A DNA stretch of 64,000 nt from Flavobacterium pisciphilum (GCF_020905345.1 NZ_JAJJMO010000001.1:5022001-5086000); one strand, 5' to 3'. Shown: positions 8,681-17,660, counted from the stretch's first letter. Numbers and translations are program-made. The notes: generated by a model from the sequence alone, not told the origin.

Positions 8681-10264
8681 ATGAATAAAATGTTTTTTAG
8701 AATTCTTGTTTTATTAATGAGTTTGTCCTTAATAGGGATAATTCTTGTTCAAGTATATTGGTTTACTTCTTCATTTAAAAATAATGATGAGCAGTTTAAG
8801 TTTCATGTTAAGCAAGTTATTGGAAATGTAGCCGATAAGCTACAACAGCAAGAAGCGTATAGTTTTTATGACAAGTACAATCATTATAAAGATAGTACAG
8901 GTAAAGTTCCACAAAAAAATGATTTGTTAGAATTTTATTACGTTCAGAAAAATCCTAGAACGAATAAAATGATTGTATATTCAAATAGTATTATATCGGA
9001 AGATTATAATATAAATGGATCGTTCTTTGATAAAAAATTTACTAACGAAAGGTTTAAGAATTTTAATTCTAAACGTACAACGGAAATCTATAATAATAAC
9101 AATATAGATAATTCGTCATTACAGCAAAGTTTAATTCCAGATGTAAAGATTGAAAAATCGGGAAATCTAGATGTTTTAGATAATGCACAATTTGAAATAT
9201 TCTTTAAAGACATTGCTTCAGCAATGCCTATTAATGAAAGAATTACCAAAGAGAAGTTACAAAAACTCTTAAAAAAGGAATTAGAAGAATACGGTGTAAA
9301 AACAAAATTTGAGTTTGGGATTTACAGTAGCGGTATTGCAACCAAAATTAAATCGGATGGATTTAAATATGATAAGGAATCAACTTATTCTATACCGATT
9401 TTTGCGGATAATGAAGGTAATAATAAATACGAGCTATCAGTAACATTTCCTCATAAGAAGAAGTTTTTATTATCAGAATTGGTAAGTATAACAATATTGT
9501 CAATCATATTTACGCTTATTATTATAATTGCATATACAAGCGCATTAAATCAGTTGATACGTCAGAAGCATATATCTGAAATTAAAACAGATTTTATAAA
9601 TAATATGACGCATGAGTTTAAGACTCCAATTGCGACAATAAATTTGGCTTTGGATGCCATAAAAAATCCTAAAATAATCGAAGATAAAGAGAAGGTGTTT
9701 AGGTACCTTCAAATGATACGAGACGAAAACAAGAGAATGCATGCTCAAGTTGAGAATGTATTACGAATCTCTAAATTAGAGAAAAGAGAATTAGATATAA
9801 ATAAAGAACCAACCGAAATCCATGGGATTATCGATGATGCAATAGAGCATGTAAGTTTGATTCTTGAAGACAGAGGAGGTACTATTACAAATCATTATGA
9901 TGCAGCGAGAGCAACAGCATTAATTAATGAAGTGCATTTTACTAATGTCTTGGTTAATATATTGGAGAATGCTATAAAGTATTCGCCAGGTATTCCTAAA
10001 ATTGAAATTTTTACGGAGAACATTAAAGATATGATTCTTATAAAAGTAAAAGATAATGGATTAGGGATGAGTAAAGTGGCTCAAAAAAGAGTTTTTGAGA
10101 AATTTTACAGAGAACATACAGGAGATTTACATAATGTAAAAGGACACGGATTGGGCTTATCATATGTAAAGAGAATCGTAGAAGATCATAATGGTCAAGT
10201 CTACGTTGAAAGTGAAAAAGGGAAAGGTAGTACCTTTATAATAAAAATACCACTAATAAATTAA
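8681..10264 (+). CDS. membrane sensor histidine kinase
   Basis: A 527-residue sensor kinase. Transmembrane segments lie near residues 8-30 and 262-287 and flank a periplasmic sensor region of about 230 residues that matches no domain I recognise. The cytosolic part has the H-box FINNMTHEFKTPIATI with phospho-acceptor His311, the N-box NVLVNILENAIKYSP, and the G-boxes DNGLGM and GHGLGLSYVK. The response regulator starts 3 bases after its stop, so the two form a cognate pair. The signal is unknown; the architecture resembles the RprX-type kinases of Bacteroidetes. An alternative start at 8690 would shorten it by three residues. Confidence 0.9.
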   Translation: MNKMFFRILVLLMSLSLIGIILVQVYWFTSSFKNNDEQFKFHVKQVIGNVADKLQQQEAYSFYDKYNHYKDSTGKVPQKNDLLEFYYVQKNPRTNKMIVYSNSIISEDYNINGSFFDKKFTNERFKNFNSKRTTEIYNNNNIDNSSLQQSLIPDVKIEKSGNLDVLDNAQFEIFFKDIASAMPINERITKEKLQKLLKKELEEYGVKTKFEFGIYSSGIATKIKSDGFKYDKESTYSIPIFADNEGNNKYELSVTFPHKKKFLLSELVSITILSIIFTLIIIIAYTSALNQLIRQKHISEIKTDFINNMTHEFKTPIATINLALDAIKNPKIIEDKEKVFRYLQMIRDENKRMHAQVENVLRISKLEKRELDINKEPTEIHGIIDDAIEHVSLILEDRGGTITNHYDAARATALINEVHFTNVLVNILENAIKYSPGIPKIEIFTENIKDMILIKVKDNGLGMSKVAQKRVFEKFYREHTGDLHNVKGHGLGLSYVKRIVEDHNGQVYVESEKGKGSTFIIKIPLIN

Positions 10265-10267
10265 AAT

Positions 10268-10984
10268 ATGGAAAATATCAATAAAAGAATTCTTTTAGTA
10301 GAAGATGACCTTAATTTTGGTGCAGTTCTTAAAGACTATTTAATGCTAAATGATTTTGAAGTTACATTAGCAAAAAACGGAATGGAAGGCTTCGAGAAAT
10401 TCAAGAAAGACGTATACGATTTATGTATTCTTGATGTCATGATGCCATATAAGGACGGATATACGTTAGCAAAAGAAATCAGAGAGAAAAATAGTGAAGT
10501 GCCTATTATCTTCTTAACTGCAAAATCGATGAAAGAAGATGTGTTAAAAGGGTACAAAGCAGGTGCTGATGATTATTTGAACAAGCCGTTTGATTCAGAA
10601 GTATTGCTTATGAAAATTAAAGCAATCATTCAAAGAAAATCTTCTGATACAAAAGCAGAGCAAGTTCAATTTGAGTTTAACATTGGTAAATTTCATTTAA
10701 ATTCAAAACTTAGATTTTTAACTTTTGAAAATGATGAGCCAATAAAGTTATCTCCAAAAGAAAACGAATTATTGAAAATGTTAATCCTTCATGAAAATGA
10801 CTTAATGCCAAGAGAATTGGCTTTAACAAAAATCTGGAGAGATGATAATTACTTTACTTCAAGAAGTATGGACGTGTATATCGCCAAACTTAGAAAGTAT
10901 CTTAAACCAGACGAAGATGTTGAGATTCTTAACATTCACGGAGAAGGTTTTAGACTAGTTGTTAAAAACAAAGTAAATGCATAA
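10268..10984 (+). CDS. OmpR-family response regulator
   Basis: A 238-residue DNA-binding response regulator. The receiver domain has the acidic pair at residues 13-14 (LVEDD), the phospho-acceptor Asp56 (LDVMMP) and the switch lysine Lys106 (LNKPFD). The C-terminal half is a winged helix of the OmpR/PhoB type (LSPKENELLKMLI, then SMDVYIAKLRKYL and INIHGEGFRLV-like end). It follows the kinase gene by 3 bases and is closed by a strong terminator. Length and order fit RprY-type regulators of Bacteroidetes; target genes cannot be read from the sequence. Confidence 0.92.
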   Translation: MENINKRILLVEDDLNFGAVLKDYLMLNDFEVTLAKNGMEGFEKFKKDVYDLCILDVMMPYKDGYTLAKEIREKNSEVPIIFLTAKSMKEDVLKGYKAGADDYLNKPFDSEVLLMKIKAIIQRKSSDTKAEQVQFEFNIGKFHLNSKLRFLTFENDEPIKLSPKENELLKMLILHENDLMPRELALTKIWRDDNYFTSRSMDVYIAKLRKYLKPDEDVEILNIHGEGFRLVVKNKVNA

Positions 10985-10990
10985 ATAAAT

Positions 10991-11020
10991 AAGCTTCGAG
11001 AAATCGGAGCTTTTTTTTTT
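10991..11020 (+). terminator. terminator of the two-component operon
   Basis: A hairpin AAGCTTCGA-GAAA-TCGGAGCTT (one wobble) followed by ten or more T. Confidence 0.85.
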
Positions 11021-11056
11021 GTAACTAATCCTGCTTTACGTTACAAGATTTTTCAT

Positions 11057-11129
11057 AAAAAAGCATTTCTAATGATTAAAAATGAGCTTCCGTTGGTTGC
11101 TATTTTTACTCAAGAAATGCCTTTTTTTT
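11057..11129 (-). terminator. long-loop terminator for the thioesterase operon
   Basis: AGAAATGC/GCATTTCT arms (near 11063-11070 and 11113-11120) are separated by about 42 bases. On the minus strand the distal arm is followed by GCTTTTTTATG, so this may be the end of the miaA-thioesterase message. The long loop keeps confidence low. Confidence 0.4.
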
Positions 11130-11183
11130 ATTTTAAAATGCTTTCCACTACAATCAGGGCTACATTTTGTTTTTAAAGAGCTA

Positions 11184-11927
11184 TTATTTTTTCCAATTAA
11201 GTTGTAATGCAAAACAGGTTTTATCCTCTTTTGTAATACTAAAAGTAGTATTAGCTTCAGTTTCGCTTTCATGGATTACAACACTATCTTTTAAAGATAG
11301 TTCTTTCATGAAATTCATCTCAAAACTTTCTATTTCCTGATTTAATATTTTGTCTGAGTCTACGTGATCCAAGCACCATTCAAGGTATTTTACATTATTG
11401 ACATGGTTCACAATATCTAAATCAGATAAATAAACTGTTTTTTCAAAAACTGATTCTTTCTCTGGGTTGACGCTTATTTTTGAGAAACCATCAACAGTTG
11501 CTCTATTATTGGGAAACAATTCAAAATGTTCATAAGGTAAGGCCAAGCCTTCAGGACGACGTGCTTTGGTATTGAAAACCGCCCAAAATGTTTCGCTACC
11601 AATAATCTTTTTACCATTTACGTACATTTCTAATGCACGAACAGAGCGAGAATTCTCTAAGCTATTAATCCAAGTTTTTACTGTTATTACGTCTTGCCAT
11701 TTAGGTAAAGCTATAATTTCTACACGCATTCGGCTCAAAACCCATGCCTGGTCAAATTCCTGCATATCAGTAAAACTAATTCCTCCAACTTCTGAATGAG
11801 CTGCAGCGGTTAGTTGTAAAAGATTGCACATGTCAGTATATTTCAAATATCCATTTGGTGTGCATTGCGTAAAATTGATCTCCCAGTCTTTGCTTAAAAC
11901 AGATGTGAAGTTTGGTGATATGGGCAT
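11184..11927 (-). CDS. acyl-ACP thioesterase
   Basis: A 247-residue double hotdog-fold protein of the acyl-ACP thioesterase family, which releases fatty acids from acyl carrier protein. The N-terminal hotdog has the conserved WEINFTQCTPNGYLKYTDMCN and the SRMRVEI strand. The C-terminal hotdog contains DLDIVNHVNNVKYLEWCLD, with the His and Asn of the active-site region. It starts 6 bases after the miaA stop, so the two share a transcript. In Bacteroidetes this family often stands where a fat or FatA-like gene is annotated; chain-length preference cannot be told. Confidence 0.85.
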   Translation of the reverse strand: MPISPNFTSVLSKDWEINFTQCTPNGYLKYTDMCNLLQLTAAAHSEVGGISFTDMQEFDQAWVLSRMRVEIIALPKWQDVITVKTWINSLENSRSVRALEMYVNGKKIIGSETFWAVFNTKARRPEGLALPYEHFELFPNNRATVDGFSKISVNPEKESVFEKTVYLSDLDIVNHVNNVKYLEWCLDHVDSDKILNQEIESFEMNFMKELSLKDSVVIHESETEANTTFSITKEDKTCFALQLNWKK

Positions 11928-11933
11928 TGTGAA

Positions 11934-12854
11934 TTATTTTATGTTTTTTTCGATGAAGTTTATTATCTCACTTTTTGGCGTTAGATAATCAAACCATTTG
12001 GTGTTTTCATTTCGTTTAAACCAAGTTAGCTGACGTTTTGCAAAACGTCGAGTGTTTTTCTTGATTTCTTCGATTGCAAATTGCAATGTGAATTCGCCAT
12101 CAAAATAACTAAATAATTCTCGATATCCGACAGTTTGTAGCGCATTTAACGCTTTGTTGGGATGAAGACTCTGAGCTTCTTCTATTAAACCGTTATTTAC
12201 CATTATGTCTACTCGTTGGTTTATTCGGTCATAAATTACAGCTCTATCTGCTTCTAAACCTATAAGGATAGGAGTGAAGTCCCGATTGTTTTTTTTCTGG
12301 TTAAGAAACGAAGAATATGGCTTTTTTGTGCCTAAACAAACTTCTACAAAACGCATCATCCTTTGAGGATTTTGCAAGGTTTGTGGATTTTCGGCACTAA
12401 GCTTATCGTAATAACTACTGTCTAATTTTTTTAATTGTTCCTGTAAGTACGTAATCCCGTTTTGCTCGTATTCCTGAGCTACTTGCGCGCGTATTGCAGT
12501 ATCTATTTCAGGAAATTCATCAAATCCTTTTAATACAGCATCAACATATAATCCTGAGCCACCTATAAGAATCACATAATCGTTGTGTTTGAATAATTCT
12601 TCTAATTTGATTATAGCTTCTTTTTCGTAATCGCCTACTGTATAGTTTTCGAATATAGATATATTCTGTATAAAGTGATGTTTAGCAGCCTGTAGTTCGT
12701 CAGGATTAGGTACGGCTGTACCAATTGTCATTTCTTTAAAAAACTGACGGCTATCGCACGATAGTATCTCGCACTTGAAATGTTGTGCCAATGCTATACT
12801 TAAGGCAGTTTTGCCTATAGCTGTTGGGCCAACGATTGTGATTAAGTATTTCAT
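11934..12854 (-). CDS. miaA: tRNA dimethylallyltransferase
   Basis: MiaA adds the dimethylallyl group to A37 of tRNAs that read UNN codons. At 306 residues it has family length. The P-loop GPTAIGKTAL lies at residues 9-18, SCDSRQF carries the conserved Asp used in catalysis, and GGSGLYVDAVLKG and the C-terminal RFAKRQLTWFKRN segment are typical. The window also has miaE at 56.2 kb, which hydroxylates the further modified base, so both ends of this tRNA pathway are present. Confidence 0.95.
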   Translation of the reverse strand: MKYLITIVGPTAIGKTALSIALAQHFKCEILSCDSRQFFKEMTIGTAVPNPDELQAAKHHFIQNISIFENYTVGDYEKEAIIKLEELFKHNDYVILIGGSGLYVDAVLKGFDEFPEIDTAIRAQVAQEYEQNGITYLQEQLKKLDSSYYDKLSAENPQTLQNPQRMMRFVEVCLGTKKPYSSFLNQKKNNRDFTPILIGLEADRAVIYDRINQRVDIMVNNGLIEEAQSLHPNKALNALQTVGYRELFSYFDGEFTLQFAIEEIKKNTRRFAKRQLTWFKRNENTKWFDYLTPKSEIINFIEKNIK

Positions 12855-13009
12855 ATTTTTTTAGCCCAGATGGAAATGTAAAACCCCGGACTTAGATTCG
12901 TTTACTTTTTTTTGGAATATAAGAGCGACTTTATGAAGCTCCTTTTATGCCTTAAAAAAACACGAATATAAGGAGGAGTTGTAATGTACAGCTGGAATAG
13001 CTTCTTAAA

Positions 13010-13849
13010 TTATTTATCTGCTAATGTTTTACCACATTCGTAGCAATATTTAGCATTATCAAAATGAACTTGTGAGTTGCAATTTTTGCATGTTTTTTTT
13101 GTGCTAACAGCATTGCTTTTTAGACTGCTTTTTGCAAACTCAGCAGTTACAATTCCAGTTGGAACAGCAATAATTCCGTACCCCATAATCATTACCAAAG
13201 AGGCTAAAAATTGTCCCAATGGTGATGCTGGTGAAATATCGCCATAACCTACCGTTGTTAAGGTTACGATTGCCCAATAGATACCCATAGGGATGCTCGT
13301 AAAGCCACTTTCTTTGCCTTCGACTACATACATTAATGAACCAATAATTATGGCACTAATAACAACAAAGTAAATAAAAACCAGAATTTTTTCTTTGCTA
13401 GCTTCCATTGCTTCTCGAAGCTGTATGGATTGTTGTGAGATTTGTGGAATATGTAAAATTTTGAACAATCGAAAGAATCGTAAGACTCTTACAATGGTTA
13501 AAACATTTGTAGCAGGAAAAAATATCGATAAATACATGGGCAATATTGCCATTAAATCGATTATACCGTAAAAACTAAAAACATATTTTACTGGTTTTTG
13601 TATTGATATAATACGTAAGACGAATTCAATAGTAAAAAAAGCAGTAATAATCCATTCGCAAATAAGTAGTTGTGAGTGGTATCTTTGGTTGATTCCTTCT
13701 ACCGTATCTAGCATTACTAAAAGGACACTCAACAAAATAAGCCCCAAAAGCACCAAGTCGAATAAGCGTCCTAAGAAGGTATTTGTACCATAAAGGATGA
13801 TTTGGGTTTTTTGTCTGAAAAGGTCGTATTTAGATTTGATTCTTATCAT
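13010..13849 (-). CDS. voltage-gated potassium channel with C-terminal zinc ribbon
   Basis: A 279-residue inner-membrane channel. Six hydrophobic segments can be seen, with an S4-like helix carrying spaced arginines (TIVRVLRFFRLFKIL, residues 118-132) and the selectivity filter TVGYGD at residues 199-204, which indicates potassium. After S6 comes a short tail with CKNC (254-257) and CYEC (269-272), a zinc-ribbon-like pair in the cytosol. Length and topology fit bacterial Kv channels; the ribbon is an extra module. It stands alone between miaA and the exonuclease gene. Confidence 0.9.
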   Translation of the reverse strand: MIRIKSKYDLFRQKTQIILYGTNTFLGRLFDLVLLGLILLSVLLVMLDTVEGINQRYHSQLLICEWIITAFFTIEFVLRIISIQKPVKYVFSFYGIIDLMAILPMYLSIFFPATNVLTIVRVLRFFRLFKILHIPQISQQSIQLREAMEASKEKILVFIYFVVISAIIIGSLMYVVEGKESGFTSIPMGIYWAIVTLTTVGYGDISPASPLGQFLASLVMIMGYGIIAVPTGIVTAEFAKSSLKSNAVSTKKTCKNCNSQVHFDNAKYCYECGKTLADK

Positions 13850-13879
13850 GCCTACGAAGATACTGAATGTTAATATGTA

Positions 13880-15241
13880 TTAAAAATGAATTACTTTCAA
13901 TGATTTGCTTTTTCTCATATAATTCTGAATTATACTCTTAGCATCACGATTGCTTTGCATTGGTATAAGAATATTTTTTAGGATTTCGATGTTGGTAATC
14001 TGGTAGTTTAAATCGTAAAAAGCATAACCTTTATAAACACCATTTTCTATTAATACAGCGCTACGTTCATTTACAGTTCGACCGCGGTCTATTAAAACCA
14101 TATTTTTGTTTTCGAAGCTATAATCTGTAATGAAATTTTGAACTCTTACATTGTATGTTTCTGGAGTGATTTCTCCAATACAAGCACCGTCACATTCTTT
14201 TATTTTATATTGAAAGCATTCTTTTTTAGTAACGTATAAACCAGTGAGCTTTTGGCACAGTTTGTATTTATCAGTTATAAAAAATAAAGCATTTTTTCCT
14301 TCTTGCAGGCTTCCATAAGATGTAATTTCTTTTTTTCGTCCATCAGTTTTCTGAAGTTTTAAGTTTAGATATCCTTTTTTGTCTTTTTCGACATATAAAG
14401 ATAATGGAAAAATTGTTTTTTTCTGAGAACGATTGTATTTTGGTTTGTTAACTTTTATTTCTTCACTTTCTTTTAAAAGCGCAATTAGTTCACTTCCCGT
14501 TTCATCATAAGTAACAGTAAATACCTCGGCTTGAATTTTTTTGCTTTTGATATTTGTTCCTGTAAAATGCTGATTGATGCGTTTTTTTATATTTCGACTT
14601 TTGCCAATATAAATGATGGTTCCACTTTCATTGTGGATATAATATACACCTGTTTTTGTTGGTGCTTGTGCTACAATATCTAAAAGTTTAGGTGCAATGC
14701 CTTTTTCGATTTCGAGTTTTATGAAATCTTTTATGATTGTTTTTTCTGTATCTTTTTCTAAAAGCATTTTGAACAACTTAACTGTTGCCATTGCGTCACC
14801 ATTGGCACGATGTCTGTCAGCCATTGGGATTCCAAGTGCACGTACTAGTTTGCCTAAGCTGTAAGAAGGTTGTTCTGGAATTAATTTTTTGGCAAGTTCG
14901 ACTGTGCAAAGAGTTTTAGCTTCAAAATCATAGCCTAAGCGTCTAAATTCGGTACGTAAAATTCTGTAATCAAAAGAGGCATTGTGCGCTACGATAACAC
15001 AATCTGAGGTGATTTCGATAATTCGTTTGGCAACTTCAAAAAACTTTGGAGCTGAGCGTAACATTGCATTGTTGATACCTGTAAGCTTTACAACAAATGG
15101 TTGAATGGGAATTTCAGGATTAACCAAACTAATGAATTGGTCAACTACTTCATGGCCATCAAATTTATAGATGGCAATTTCGGTAATTCCTTCTTCATTA
15201 AACTGTCCTCCAGTTGTTTCTATGTCGAGTATTGCGTACAT
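13880..15241 (-). CDS. DEDDh exonuclease / GIY-YIG nuclease fusion
   Basis: A 453-residue two-domain nuclease. I chose the start at 15241 because it gives MYAILDIETTGG, the usual beginning of the DnaQ-like exonuclease domain; an ATG six codons earlier (15259) is possible. DEDDh residues are Asp6, Glu8, Asp91 (AHNASFDYRIL), His144 and Asp149 (HRANGD). A GIY-YIG domain like that of UvrC and Cho follows at about residues 198-275 (GVYYIHNESGTIIYIGKSR). The C-terminal 170 residues resemble the tail of these fusions, with a cysteine-containing CDGACIGE segment. This architecture is known in several phyla, often called an epsilon-like/UvrC-N fusion. Its role in repair is inferred. Confidence 0.88.
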   Translation of the reverse strand: MYAILDIETTGGQFNEEGITEIAIYKFDGHEVVDQFISLVNPEIPIQPFVVKLTGINNAMLRSAPKFFEVAKRIIEITSDCVIVAHNASFDYRILRTEFRRLGYDFEAKTLCTVELAKKLIPEQPSYSLGKLVRALGIPMADRHRANGDAMATVKLFKMLLEKDTEKTIIKDFIKLEIEKGIAPKLLDIVAQAPTKTGVYYIHNESGTIIYIGKSRNIKKRINQHFTGTNIKSKKIQAEVFTVTYDETGSELIALLKESEEIKVNKPKYNRSQKKTIFPLSLYVEKDKKGYLNLKLQKTDGRKKEITSYGSLQEGKNALFFITDKYKLCQKLTGLYVTKKECFQYKIKECDGACIGEITPETYNVRVQNFITDYSFENKNMVLIDRGRTVNERSAVLIENGVYKGYAFYDLNYQITNIEILKNILIPMQSNRDAKSIIQNYMRKSKSLKVIHF

Positions 15242-15502
15242 TTTTAATGTCAATTTCAAAATTTAATTTCAATAAAAATACCAATTCAAGAATTTAAAAT
15301 GTTATTGTTTTTTTTGAAATTGCAATTAATTATTTTTTATTTAATATCATTTTTGAAGTGATTGCAATTAACTGCTCTACTTCTTCAATTAGCCATTTTC
15401 GTTTTCTTTTTCTTGAATCATACTAAAATTTGAAATTTCTATTCAAAATCAAAAAAAAAATACATTACTATTCAGACTACTATTGAAATTATTTTTATTT
15501 TT
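15242..15502. other. AT-rich gap with a possible gene relic
   Basis: A 261-base stretch between two minus-strand genes. I see no promoter and no intact gene. On the minus strand a short open stretch (about 15330-15420) would encode a lysine/arginine-rich helix followed by WLIEEVEQLIAITSKM and a stop, with an in-frame stop immediately before it. It looks like the end of a lost small gene, but I cannot assign a family. Confidence 0.4.
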
Positions 15503-16162
15503 TTATCTTCCTCCAAATATACTACTTCCAATGCGAACCATGGTACTACCGCATTCGATTGCAAGTTGATAATCTCCGGACATTCCCATTGAAACAGTAC
15601 TCAACTTGCAGTTTGCAGTTTTTGTGGATTGTAATGAGTCAAAAATAGACTTTAAATGTGTAAATTCTTTTTTTATTTGGTTTTGATTTTCTGTAAAAGT
15701 TGCCATTCCCATTAAACCAATAACCTGAATGTTTTTCATATTTTGAAATTCATCAGAGGCTAGGAGTAATGTGAGTTCTTTTTCGTCAAGACCAAATTTC
15801 GTTTCTTCTTCGGCAATATGCATTTGAAGTAGGCAATCAATAACGCGATTGTTTTTTAATGCTTGTTTGTTAATTTCCTGAAGTAGTTTTAAACTATCAA
15901 CACCGTGAATTAAGCTAACATACGAAGCCATAAATTTCACTTTATTGGTTTGTACATGTCCAATCATATGCCATTGAATGTCTTTCGGCATTTCTTCCCA
16001 TTTATCGGTCATTTCTTGGATTTTGTTTTCTCCAAAAATACGTTGACCTGTTTCGTAGGCTTCCATCAAATCAGTAATAGGTTTGGTTTTAGAAACCGCA
16101 ACCAATGTTACATGTTCAGGTAAAGAAGCTTTTATGGTATTTAAATTTGATGCTATTGACAT
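15503..16162 (-). CDS. YggS/PLPBP-type PLP homeostasis protein
   Basis: A 219-residue protein of the YggS/PLPHP family, which binds pyridoxal phosphate and buffers its supply. The PLP lysine is Lys25 in VAVSKTKP. FGENKIQEM, WHMIGHVQTNKVK, the GLMGMATFTE segment and the C-terminal SMGMSGDYQLAIECGSTMVRIGSSIFG phosphate-binding strand are all standard. It overlaps the preceding membrane protein gene by 10 bases. Its length is normal. Confidence 0.94.
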   Translation of the reverse strand: MSIASNLNTIKASLPEHVTLVAVSKTKPITDLMEAYETGQRIFGENKIQEMTDKWEEMPKDIQWHMIGHVQTNKVKFMASYVSLIHGVDSLKLLQEINKQALKNNRVIDCLLQMHIAEEETKFGLDEKELTLLLASDEFQNMKNIQVIGLMGMATFTENQNQIKKEFTHLKSIFDSLQSTKTANCKLSTVSMGMSGDYQLAIECGSTMVRIGSSIFGGR

Positions 16163-16677
16163 TTTTCTATTTTCTCTTGAATTCTTAATATATCTATTTT
16201 TTCGTCCATTATGATTTTTTCTTCTTTATGTTTTTTGAACTCATTGAAGATTTCGATTATTTGCTCATCAGAAAATGTATCAAATAAATTAATAGTATAC
16301 TTATCCTTCTTGTTTTTTAATCTAATATAAAAAAGTACGCTTTCTAATCCTTGCTTAGAAGACAAGCATCTTAGTTCTATATTAGTTTCTTTTATATCGA
16401 GTTCTTTTCTATATTCATTATTAAAAATTTCACCTTGCAATAAAATAGTATTTTTATCAAAAGATATTGTTTGTATAAAAAAACTTTTATTTCTATAAAA
16501 AACTATTGAAATTAATATGATACATAAAATTAGCTCAATAATGACCGTGTAATATTTAGCAAGATCAAGACTAAGTATTATGTATGAATAAAAGGCAAAT
16601 GTTGCAAGGGCAACAAAGCTATTTATAGACAAAAGACGTTTGTTAAAGTTTTTATAGTCACCCTCAAATATTTCCAT
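16153..16677 (-). CDS. unrecognised membrane protein (174 aa)
   Basis: I do not recognise this protein. Two hydrophobic segments lie near residues 18-37 and 40-59, and the rest is a charged cytosolic-looking domain of mixed strands and a helix (FDTFSDEQIIEIFNEFKKHK) with no cysteine or histidine cluster. The layout, two helices and a small soluble tail, is like many PH-domain-like membrane proteins, but I cannot claim that family. Its 3' end overlaps the yggS-like start by 10 bases, which points to coupled expression, and it starts 27 bases after the dehydrogenase gene. Confidence 0.7.
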   Translation of the reverse strand: MEIFEGDYKNFNKRLLSINSFVALATFAFYSYIILSLDLAKYYTVIIELILCIILISIVFYRNKSFFIQTISFDKNTILLQGEIFNNEYRKELDIKETNIELRCLSSKQGLESVLFYIRLKNKKDKYTINLFDTFSDEQIIEIFNEFKKHKEEKIIMDEKIDILRIQEKIEKCQ

Positions 16678-16704
16678 AATTTAAATTTAGACTATACAAA
16701 TAAT

Positions 16705-17592
16705 TTATATGAATTGCTTCGAAATTTTCTCTGCTTTTTTACTTTCACTATAATCATAAAAACCTTCGCCTGATTTTACTCCTAATTTTCCAGCACGTAC
16801 CATATTAACTAATAACGGGCATGGTGCGTATTTGGGGTTTTTGAATCCGTCGTACATTACATTTAAAATGGCTAAACATACGTCAAGACCTATAAAATCT
16901 GCTAGTTGTAATGGTCCCATAGGGTGTCCCATTCCTAGTTTCATTACTGTATCTATCTCGTAAACACCAGCTACTTTGTTGTATAACGTTTCAATAGCTT
17001 CATTTAGCATTGGCATTAAAATTCTATTGGCAACAAAACCAGGGTAATCATTTACTTCAACTGGAGTTTTTCCAAGTTTTAGAGACAATTCCATAATGAT
17101 TTTAGTTACTTCATCGCTGGTGTTGTAACCACGAATGATTTCTACTAATTTCATGATTGGCACTGGATTCATAAAGTGCATTCCGATAACACGCTCAGGA
17201 TGTGCTACAACAGCTCCTATTTGTGTTATAGAAATAGATGAAGTATTTGTTGCTAGTATAGTATTATGCGAACAAGATTCGTTTAATTGCTTAAAAATAT
17301 TTAGTTTTAAATCAATGTTTTCAGTAGCAGCTTCTACAACTAAATCTACACCTACAACACCATCTTTAATGTCTGTGTAAGTAATAATATTTGTTATTGT
17401 TTTGGCTTTTTCTTCTGCAGTAATGCTTCCTTTAGCAAGCATTCTATCTAAATTAGCGGCAATAGTTGCCATTCCTTTATCCAATGATTTTTCAGAAACA
17501 TCAATTAGTTTTACAGTAAAACCACTTTGAGCAAATGTATGAGCAATTCCGTTACCCATTGTTCCAGCACCGATTACAGCTATTGTTTTCAT
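16705..17592 (-). CDS. 3-hydroxybutyryl-CoA/3-hydroxyacyl-CoA dehydrogenase
   Basis: A 295-residue NAD(P)-dependent dehydrogenase for 3-hydroxyacyl-CoA. The dinucleotide-binding motif GAGTMGNGIAHTFAQSG lies at residues 7-23. The catalytic region has NTSSISI, MHFMNPVPIMKLVEI with the active-site His, and the C-terminal domain ends with GRYG-like GVKSGEGFYDY. Short-chain acyl-CoA enzymes of about 280-295 residues lack the hydratase half, so this is the single-domain form. It works in butyrate/fatty acid or phenylacetate-type degradation; the exact pathway is not shown by neighbours. Confidence 0.92.
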   Translation of the reverse strand: MKTIAVIGAGTMGNGIAHTFAQSGFTVKLIDVSEKSLDKGMATIAANLDRMLAKGSITAEEKAKTITNIITYTDIKDGVVGVDLVVEAATENIDLKLNIFKQLNESCSHNTILATNTSSISITQIGAVVAHPERVIGMHFMNPVPIMKLVEIIRGYNTSDEVTKIIMELSLKLGKTPVEVNDYPGFVANRILMPMLNEAIETLYNKVAGVYEIDTVMKLGMGHPMGPLQLADFIGLDVCLAILNVMYDGFKNPKYAPCPLLVNMVRAGKLGVKSGEGFYDYSESKKAEKISKQFI

Positions 17593-17620
17593 ATTATTTA
17601 AGTACTATATTTTATAATTT

Positions 17621-17660
17621 TAGCCATAAATTCACAAATTAATTCGTGAATTTATGGCTA
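17621..17660. terminator. perfect 15-bp hairpin between two minus-strand genes
   Basis: TAGCCATAAATTCAC (17621-17635) pairs perfectly with GTGAATTTATGGCTA (17646-17660), with a 10-base loop. A T-run (17663-17669) follows on the plus strand, where no upstream gene exists. On the minus strand, the direction of the genes, only a weak U-rich tract follows. It may end the Gfo/Idh gene or act as an operator. Confidence 0.5.

Noticed and set aside
11069..11272. 67-codon minus-strand ORF overlapping the thioesterase end
   Set aside because: It overlaps the thioesterase gene in another frame and runs into a terminator-like hairpin.
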